Origin: Coemansia sp. RSA 1804
Taxonomy: Eukaryota; Kickxellomycota; Kickxellomycetes; Kickxellales; Kickxellaceae
Length of the DNA stretch: 14,164 nt
Direction: 5' to 3'
Assembly (NCBI GenBank): GCA_027578815.1
Contig: JANBTH010000591.1
Location: 1 to 14,164, forward strand
Shown here one piece after another: positions 9,109 to 14,164 of the stretch. A program made the position numbers and the translations under genes. Every line of letters begins with the position of its first letter. Position 1 is the first letter of the stretch. The notes under the pieces are model-generated. The model was not told where the DNA came from. It ran no database searches and saw only the letters and a list, made by a program, of their open reading frames with translations.

Positions 9109-10446
9109 ATGACTGCGGAGGTTTACATACAAGAGCAACAGCAGCAGCAACAGAACCAGAACCAGAACCAGAAGGACGATGGTCTGGACAGAGGCGAGAG
9201 CAACGAGGCTCCAGCAAAGCGTGTGCGCTTGGCTAGTCCTGAGACAGAAACAAACGAGCAAACTCCAGAACCCTCTGGGGATTCCAAACCTTTGACGCAA
9301 GAACATATATTCAGGAACCTGCGTTTGCGCAGGATTGTGCGTGAAAACCATAACGGCACAATTGCCCAGTTAGCGCTGGTGTTCTACCATCCTGGCGACA
9401 AGGGCCACAATGGACATGGCATGGGCGGCATGCCTTCATACGAGCGCACCTTTGACAAGCGCGGTGCTGCGGTTCGTGATCCAGAGGATAGCAGCAATCT
9501 TCTGTGCACTACGGGCCATACACAAGCAAATGTCTATGACAATGAGAACTGTGGTGATCACTTGGATGTCATGTCGCACTTTCAGATCAACTCTGACAAC
9601 ATGATGGCCTTTCGCTCATGCTGCTGGATCCGGTGTCCTGGTGATGCGCTCTTTGCTGTTGCTGGAGAGGATAAAGCTGTCCATATAGTTAGCCTTGCGT
9701 GGACGCGCGAGATCCGTGTTCTCACTGGTCATACAGATACCGTTGTGGACTTACAACCTCACCCGACAGACGACCGGCTACTGGCGTCGGTTGGAAGCGA
9801 CCAAACAGTGCGTCTCTGGTCTGTGCAGACTGGCGTTTGTTTGTGCATATACAAGCAGAGTGCTACATCAGCGCGGTTCCATCCGGAAGGAAAGTTTTTG
9901 TTTATTGGATCGCCATCGGGCGAAGTGTCTCAGTGGCCTGTGCCTGAATATGCAGACGATCAAATTGACACTCTTCATTTCGCACAAGACGGCTGTAAAG
10001 TAGTTATTCCTTGCAGGCGCAGCATTGGGTCATCGGTCGACTGCATTCGCTTTGCTAATGCCAAGCTGCTGGTCAAGAACGTGTCTGGACGGATTGAATA
10101 TTGGGATCTCCAGACAAGTTCTCTGCTGCGCGCTTTTAGTGTCCGCAATCACGGAGTCAATGTTTCTAGGTTTGATGTGAGCTTTGACGACAAGTTCATC
10201 TGTGTTGGAAATAGTCGTGGTGAGGTATGCATATACTGCATTGAAAGTGGCAAGTCTGTGCGGACTCTAAGCCATAAGCGGTCCGTTCGTCCTGTTACGT
10301 CTTGCGTGTTTACAAGAGATTGTCGCAGCATTGTCTATACAGGAGAAGGAGGGTTTATATGGCGATACGATTACATTGATGACGAGACGCTTGCTGAGTG
10401 GGAAAAGCCTGAAGATAGCTTAACAGAAGACAGCTCTGGAGAATGA
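9109..10446 (+). CDS. EED/ESC-like WD40 protein
   Basis: A 445-aa seven-bladed WD40 protein resembling EED, the Polycomb repressive complex 2 subunit that binds trimethylated histone H3 tails and stimulates H3K27 methylation. Matches in family order: ENHNG (79-83, EED-type entry to blade 1), FAVAGEDKAVHIV (182-194), LTGHTDTVVDLQPHP (205-219), VRLWSVQTG (234-242), VDCIRFANAKLLVKN (310-324) and FTRDCRSIVYTGEGGFIWRYD (401-421). Residues 1-65 are a low-complexity Gln/Asn-rich and acidic tail with a likely nuclear basic patch (AKRVR). ATG 9109 is the first ATG of the frame. The aromatic-cage positions of human EED (Tyr148, Trp364/Tyr365) appear to be Arg169 and Ser353/Arg354, so methyl-lysine reading may be lost. 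LRWD1, another WD40 chromatin protein, is the main alternative, but its leucine-rich repeats are absent. It is divergent from methionine synthase and convergent with TFB3. Confidence 0.65.
   Translation: MTAEVYIQEQQQQQQNQNQNQKDDGLDRGESNEAPAKRVRLASPETETNEQTPEPSGDSKPLTQEHIFRNLRLRRIVRENHNGTIAQLALVFYHPGDKGHNGHGMGGMPSYERTFDKRGAAVRDPEDSSNLLCTTGHTQANVYDNENCGDHLDVMSHFQINSDNMMAFRSCCWIRCPGDALFAVAGEDKAVHIVSLAWTREIRVLTGHTDTVVDLQPHPTDDRLLASVGSDQTVRLWSVQTGVCLCIYKQSATSARFHPEGKFLFIGSPSGEVSQWPVPEYADDQIDTLHFAQDGCKVVIPCRRSIGSSVDCIRFANAKLLVKNVSGRIEYWDLQTSSLLRAFSVRNHGVNVSRFDVSFDDKFICVGNSRGEVCIYCIESGKSVRTLSHKRSVRPVTSCVFTRDCRSIVYTGEGGFIWRYDYIDDETLAEWEKPEDSLTEDSSGE
9133..9174 (+). repeat. CAR / AACCAG repeat encoding Q/N-rich tract
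   Basis: CAG/CAA codons followed by three AACCAG hexamers encode a run of glutamines and then alternating Asn-Gln in the N-terminal tail of the WD40 protein. Such repeats vary in length by replication slippage. Confidence 0.8.
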
Positions 10447-10655
10447 TCAGATGTGCCGTTTAACTTTTTGCTATTCATTTCTTCTAAACAAAACAATAAC
10501 AAAGATAAAGGCGATAAAGCTAATAGACTGTGGCAACATGACACCAATCTTTTTATATAACAAAGCTCAATAAATGTTGAATGAATAATCTTTAATACAT
10601 TTATTCTCTTACTTTACTTGGTTCGCTTGCAAAAGAAGAAAATAAACAGGTCCGA
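10447..10655. terminator. Convergent 3' region with opposing poly(A) signals
   Basis: A 209-bp spacer. AATAAA on the plus strand at 10569-10574 fits the WD40 gene. AATAAA on the minus strand at 10605-10600 is 51 nt past the TFB3 stop. Cleavage normally falls 10-30 nt downstream of the signal, so the two mature 3' ends should meet or overlap slightly. Confidence 0.6.
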
Positions 10656-11696
10656 TTAGCTTACTATTGCATCTACTGCCATGGAATTCTCATCATTGTT
10701 ATCCGGAGTCGGCCCATCTTCAGCAGCCTCATCTTGCAGATAAGGTGCAAAGAGCCCAGCCATTGCACCCTCAATCACGTATCGCTGATGGATCTCCCGA
10801 GTCATTCCGGCAGCAGCAAGGCTACCTTGTCTAAAGGCTGGATTCGGATCGTCGTATTTAGCCTTGAGGGCAACGTCCATCGGCATATATGGTGACTCTG
10901 CTGGGTCAAAAGGCCCATAATCCTCCTCTGCTTCAGCATCGTCGTCGAAATCATCGTTGGCATTTCCGAGAAATGCGTCAATGTCAAACCGCGACTTTTG
11001 TACGGAATTGCGGTTGTTCAATGACGACTTTTTCAACTGAATCATATTTGCTTTGACAATTTCCTTGGCATCCTTGTCGGACGTAGCCAATGCATCGATC
11101 AGCTTGTCTTTCGCCTCCTTTTTCTCGCGCTTCTCCTCTTCAATTTGCTTTGCAAGCTCTTCGCGATGATTCTGGCGCTTTATGCGTTCTTGCTCAGAAA
11201 TGAGTTTCTGTAGTTGCTCCTCGCGACGAGATTTCGACTGGTTCTTCTCGATGCTGGCTGTGTTGTCGCGTCTGTACTTTTCAATAATAAATTCGGTTTC
11301 GTCAGTGTCGACATCGTAGAGCAGACTGAATGTAAGCTCTTCAACCATCTCGAGGTATGCGTTGTAGTCTGCTAGGGTCTTAAAGTCCTCTTCGCGCTTA
11401 TTGTACGTTGAAGCCATTCGCTGGCGAATCCTCACTTCGTTCTCTACGGTTAGATCTTCAAATATGGGCAAATAAAACTCGGCTTTTCGCAGAATGCGGC
11501 GACACTCTGGACACGGTGCTGGACCTGCATCAAATATCTGTTGCACACAAGACTCGCAGATCCTGTGTTTGCATGGACCGGCAAGCAGCTTCATGCTTTT
11601 GTTCAGATAGCGTTCGCTTTTGCATTGCGGACATGAGTCTTTGTCGCTCTGAAATGCAGGAATCTCCTGTCTTTGCGCCGATTGCAGAACACTCAT
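10656..11696 (-). CDS. TFB3: TFIIH/CAK assembly factor TFB3 (MAT1)
   Basis: RING subunit that assembles and tethers the CDK-activating kinase (Cdk7/Kin28-cyclin H) to TFIIH, for RNA polymerase II CTD phosphorylation and nucleotide excision repair. It is 346 aa in one exon, against about 309 in human MAT1. The N-terminal C3HC4 RING has Cys22, Cys25, Cys42, His44, Cys47, Cys50, Cys62 and Cys65, all present. The MAT1 block follows: IFEDLTVENEVRIRQR (78-93) and YNKREEDFKTLADYN (98-112). A long charged coiled coil spans about 140-220, then an acidic stretch (247-262). The segment AAAGMTREIHQRYVIEGAMAGLF (about 294-316) corresponds to the C-terminal Cdk7-cyclin H-binding motif of MAT1. A further 30-residue acidic tail is not in the human protein. 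The start precedes the RING by 21 residues, as in the family. Confidence 0.96.
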   Translation of the reverse strand: MSVLQSAQRQEIPAFQSDKDSCPQCKSERYLNKSMKLLAGPCKHRICESCVQQIFDAGPAPCPECRRILRKAEFYLPIFEDLTVENEVRIRQRMASTYNKREEDFKTLADYNAYLEMVEELTFSLLYDVDTDETEFIIEKYRRDNTASIEKNQSKSRREEQLQKLISEQERIKRQNHREELAKQIEEEKREKKEAKDKLIDALATSDKDAKEIVKANMIQLKKSSLNNRNSVQKSRFDIDAFLGNANDDFDDDAEAEEDYGPFDPAESPYMPMDVALKAKYDDPNPAFRQGSLAAAGMTREIHQRYVIEGAMAGLFAPYLQDEAAEDGPTPDNNDENSMAVDAIVS

Positions 11697-12489
11697 TTAC
11701 ATAGAATCCTGTGGACAAAGTAGTAAATATTAAACCAGTAGAAAACAAAGGAAAGTGAGTAAAAAATGATAAAAAGGAAGCACAAGAGTACAGCCTAATC
11801 GGAAAGGACTATAAATGAAAAGGAGCTGCTGCGGCACACGGAGTTTACCAGTCCTGGGTTTCGTCAACAGATCCAATGGCTTATGAGAATGGGTTGTGTT
11901 TATGTATCACGTGCGTCTGTGCGAATGAGGTAATTTTTTTCCACAACCAATGGTTTGCCAATAAAAATCTCGCCCCTTGTGATTGGAGAGAATTAAGGCT
12001 ATAATAAATACTGAATTTGTTTGATTTAATGGTGCTTTTGTTTTTGTTTATTTTTTCGCTCTGCTTAAGCTCTGTAAAAAAAACATTGCCGCTTACTGGC
12101 TTGAACACGTTTTGGCATGTTCGCTAGTATTGCTTACTCTGCGATTGCTGCTGTTATGCTCTGAAAAACGAGCACCCCTGCCTCATCATCGCTTTCTTTC
12201 CTTAACTTGACACGTATTTTTCGCGTTTTCTTTTACTCTACCTCCATTCTCAAATTCACAACGCGTGGGATATACAGACAGCCTGGTCTAACGTTAACAG
12301 TCGTTAAAGGCCTGAACGTGCTTATCTCGCACGCATACGCAGCAGGAGTCTACATTGAAGCTGGGTCGCTACAAGCCCAGCAACGCGAGCAACATAAAGG
12401 GGAGGGGCGGAGAGCAAAGGAAAGATAGAGCATCGAAATCAATAAACGCACATACTTGGCTTCTATTGCCGCCGATATAATCGTGTCGG
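11697..12489. promoter_or_regulatory. Divergent promoter, TFB3 / Polo-like kinase
   Basis: A 793-bp spacer between head-to-head genes. It contains TATCACGTGCGT (11905-11916), CCAAT at 11947-11951 and 11958-11962, ATTGG at 11982-11986 and a TATA-like TATAATAAATA (12000-12010). Short frames at 12207-12428 (+) and 11881-12108 (-) resemble nothing known and are probably not genes. An upstream non-coding exon of the kinase could lie here, but I cannot place one. Confidence 0.5.
11905..11916. promoter_or_regulatory. TCACGTG E-box, second copy of the shared 12-mer
   Basis: TATCACGTGCGT is identical to 8910-8921 in the other divergent promoter and on the same strand. CCAAT boxes follow 30-45 bp to the right. 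It lies about 210 bp upstream of TFB3 and 575 bp upstream of the kinase start. Confidence 0.5.
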
Positions 12490-14164
12490 ATGGTTGCCAC
12501 GGACGCCGTGTTACCAGTCAGCACTGCGATGCCCGGACATATTTCGCAAAGTTCTCGGCACGGCGTTTCTGCTGCGGACCATGGCATGTTTGTGTGTGCA
12601 GATGGCGTGTCTGTGCCAGCTATCTTTGCAGATAAGAAACAAAGGCGATACCGCGTGGTGTCAATGCTAGGCAGAGTACGCATTGTTTTGTTTATATTCT
12701 GCATATGTATCAAATGGGTTATAGCAAATATGAAGAACTCTGCTTCCTTGTGGTTGCATTTTCTTCTGAGCCCTAACTAGTTATGTTTGCATATTCTATC
12801 CTTGCTAACTATCCTGGGTCTCCACTATTTTTTATTACGCAACAATGACAATGGTGTAGGGTGCGTTTGGCCGCTGTTACGAGGTCAAGGAAGCAGGCGA
12901 TGTTGTCAATGACAGAAGCTGGGCCTGCAAGACAATTGACAAGGAGAGCATTACAAGCACCAAAGTAGCTGAACGCGTAAGTATTGTCCTAGAGGGCGGC
13001 AACCCTAGCGACTGCCATGCTGCTTTTTCTTTTAATTTAATGCGTGGAGAACCAAAAGCGCCTGTAGTCTAATACCGACAAAAATATGTAAATGTACAAA
13101 ATAAAGAGCATTGGCTTGTGTAGATAAAATACGAGGTCAAGGTGATGCGGGTGCTGCCAAAGCATCCCAATGTGGTGGCGTCGCACTACGTGTTTGAAGA
13201 CCCATCACGCGTCTACATACTCATGGAGCTTTGCACTAGTCGGACACTACACGACCTATTGCTCAAGCGGAAGCGGTTAACAGAGTTTGAGGCGCGTTAC
13301 TTTACTGCACAATTAGCCAGTGGACTGAATGCCCTGCACTCAGCCAACATTATCCACCGCGATATCAAGCACAGCAATCTTCTTTTGGACCATATGAACC
13401 GGATCAAGATAGCGGATTTTGGACTTTCAACAATACTAGCCTCTGATTCTGACCGCAAGCTGTCGTTTCTGGGCACGCCAAACTTCCTGGCACCGGAACT
13501 CATTTCCCGCAATGGCGAAGGCCATAGTCGTGGCGTTGATATCTGGGCGACAGGGGTTATTCTTTTCTTCATGCTGTATGGAAGACCGCCGTTCAACCAG
13601 CGGCGCGATGGTGTTAATGTCAACCTCCAACAGCTCTACAACCGGATTGTAAACGAGCCAATTCCGTTTCCCAAGGACCCACCCATATCGACAACAGTAA
13701 AATCACTGGTAAACAAGCTGTGTTGCAAGAAGGAAAGCGCGCGTATTCGCGCGGACGATATTTGCAACGACACCTGGTTTGTAGTGCATCCAGACAGTGA
13801 CTCTTTGCCGTTCATGCCCGAGGCAATATTTCAACGGCCAATACGTACGCTGCAGGAGTATAAAGAACTAGTGAACACTGATCCGGGTTTGCGTGAACAG
13901 CTTCAGACACTGCGAAACAAAAACGACCATGGCCAGACTGGGCGAATGCCTCAGCAGTCGGCGGAAACAACAGTCAAATGTGGCACAAGCGGTTCCGTCA
14001 GTGGCTCGTCTTCTTCGTCTACTGCTGTTACTGTAGCTTCTGTTGCAGAGAAACCATATGTTTCATATTCTGGCAGACCGCCGCTGACTAATGGCTTGAG
14101 GAAAGCTGCTAATGGAACCAAGCCTAGTGTGCGGAGACAACCGCTGGAGCCAGTTCCTGAGAGA
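12490..14164 (+). CDS. Polo-like Ser/Thr protein kinase, 5' part (runs off window)
   Basis: Kinase of the Polo/Cdc5 type, a mitotic regulator in nucleus, spindle poles and bud or septum. Exons seen are 12490-12675, 12860-12976 and 13124-14164, giving 448 aa so far with no stop at the edge. After splicing, the glycine loop reads MLGRGAFGRCYEV (near 59-71), with catalytic Lys86, alpha-C Glu105, HRD Asp181, DFG Asp199 and APE Glu226, so all catalytic residues are intact. Polo-like features are VFEDPSRVYILMELC, KRKRLTEFEARYF and LGTPNFLAPE. Unlike typical Polo kinases, the loop keeps the third glycine (usually Ala), and the activation residue equivalent to PLK1 Thr210 is Ser215. After the kinase domain comes a Ser/Thr-rich linker; the polo boxes that would prove the family lie beyond the window. 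ATG 12490 follows an in-frame TAA (12478-12480), but ATG 12529 is also possible. PLK4/SAK is less likely. Confidence 0.8.
12676..12859 (+). other. Intron 1 of Polo-like kinase
   Basis: A 184-bp intron with donor GTACGC (weak), branch-like GCTAAC at 12804-12809 and acceptor GTGTAG. It is phase 0 and interrupts the glycine loop: MLGR joins GAFGRCYEV. The conserved GxGxxG supports the join despite the unusual donor. Confidence 0.85.
12977..13123 (+). other. Intron 2 of Polo-like kinase
   Basis: A 147-bp intron with donor GTAAGT and acceptor TGTGTAG, phase 0. A CTAATAC near 13069 may be the branch site. Removal joins KVAER to IKYEVKVMRVL, placing the alpha-C glutamate correctly. Confidence 0.9.

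Noticed and set aside
12207..12428. 73-codon open frame upstream of the kinase
   Set aside because: It lacks an ATG start at its 5' end, shows no motif, and does not splice in frame to the kinase in any obvious way.
1..14164. Search for tRNA, rRNA, transposon, terminal repeats or CRISPR
   Set aside because: No T-loop plus anticodon-arm pattern, transposase motif, long terminal or tandem repeat array was seen by eye. A tRNAscan or repeat search was not possible.

Overview
The window looks like nuclear DNA of an early-diverging (non-Dikarya) fungus. It is gene dense, and four spliceosomal introns of 117-184 bp can be placed with GT...AG ends. One intron has a perfect TACTAAC branch site. The gene set is fungal housekeeping plus a cobalamin-dependent methionine synthase and an EED-like WD40 protein. 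The B12 enzyme is absent from the well-studied Dikarya but known from early-branching fungal lineages. I cannot name the species from the sequence; Zoopagomycota, Mucoromycota or chytrid-type fungi are all possible.

Layout, left to right. 1-745: upstream region without a recognised gene, containing a TCACGTGA E-box and CCAAT boxes. 746-3786 (+): RNA14/CstF-77, the HAT-repeat scaffold of mRNA 3'-end cleavage, two exons. 4080-4523 (+): mitochondrial ribosomal protein uL11m, one exon. 4715-8635 (-): full-length B12-dependent methionine synthase (1267 aa), two exons, convergent with uL11m. 8636-9108: divergent promoter with an E-box, CCAAT boxes, a nested palindrome and a 10-bp-phased repeat. 9109-10446 (+): EED/ESC-like WD40 protein. 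10656-11696 (-): TFB3/MAT1, the RING subunit that assembles the CDK-activating kinase in TFIIH, tail to tail with the WD40 gene. 11697-12489: second divergent promoter, carrying the same 12-mer around CACGTG as the first. 12490-14164 (+): 5' part of a Polo-like protein kinase, three exons seen, running off the window.

The genes do not form a pathway cluster; this is ordinary fungal gene order with two head-to-head pairs and two tail-to-tail pairs. Two pairings are suggestive. Methionine synthase, which supplies methionine and hence S-adenosylmethionine, shares a promoter with an EED-like protein, whose family serves a histone methyltransferase. TFB3, the CDK-activating-kinase assembly factor, shares a promoter with a Polo kinase. 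The most notable non-coding signal is TCACGTG: by eye its only copies in the window are three, all in upstream intergenic DNA beside CCAAT boxes. I found no clearly novel multi-gene system, mobile element, tRNA, rRNA or CRISPR array.
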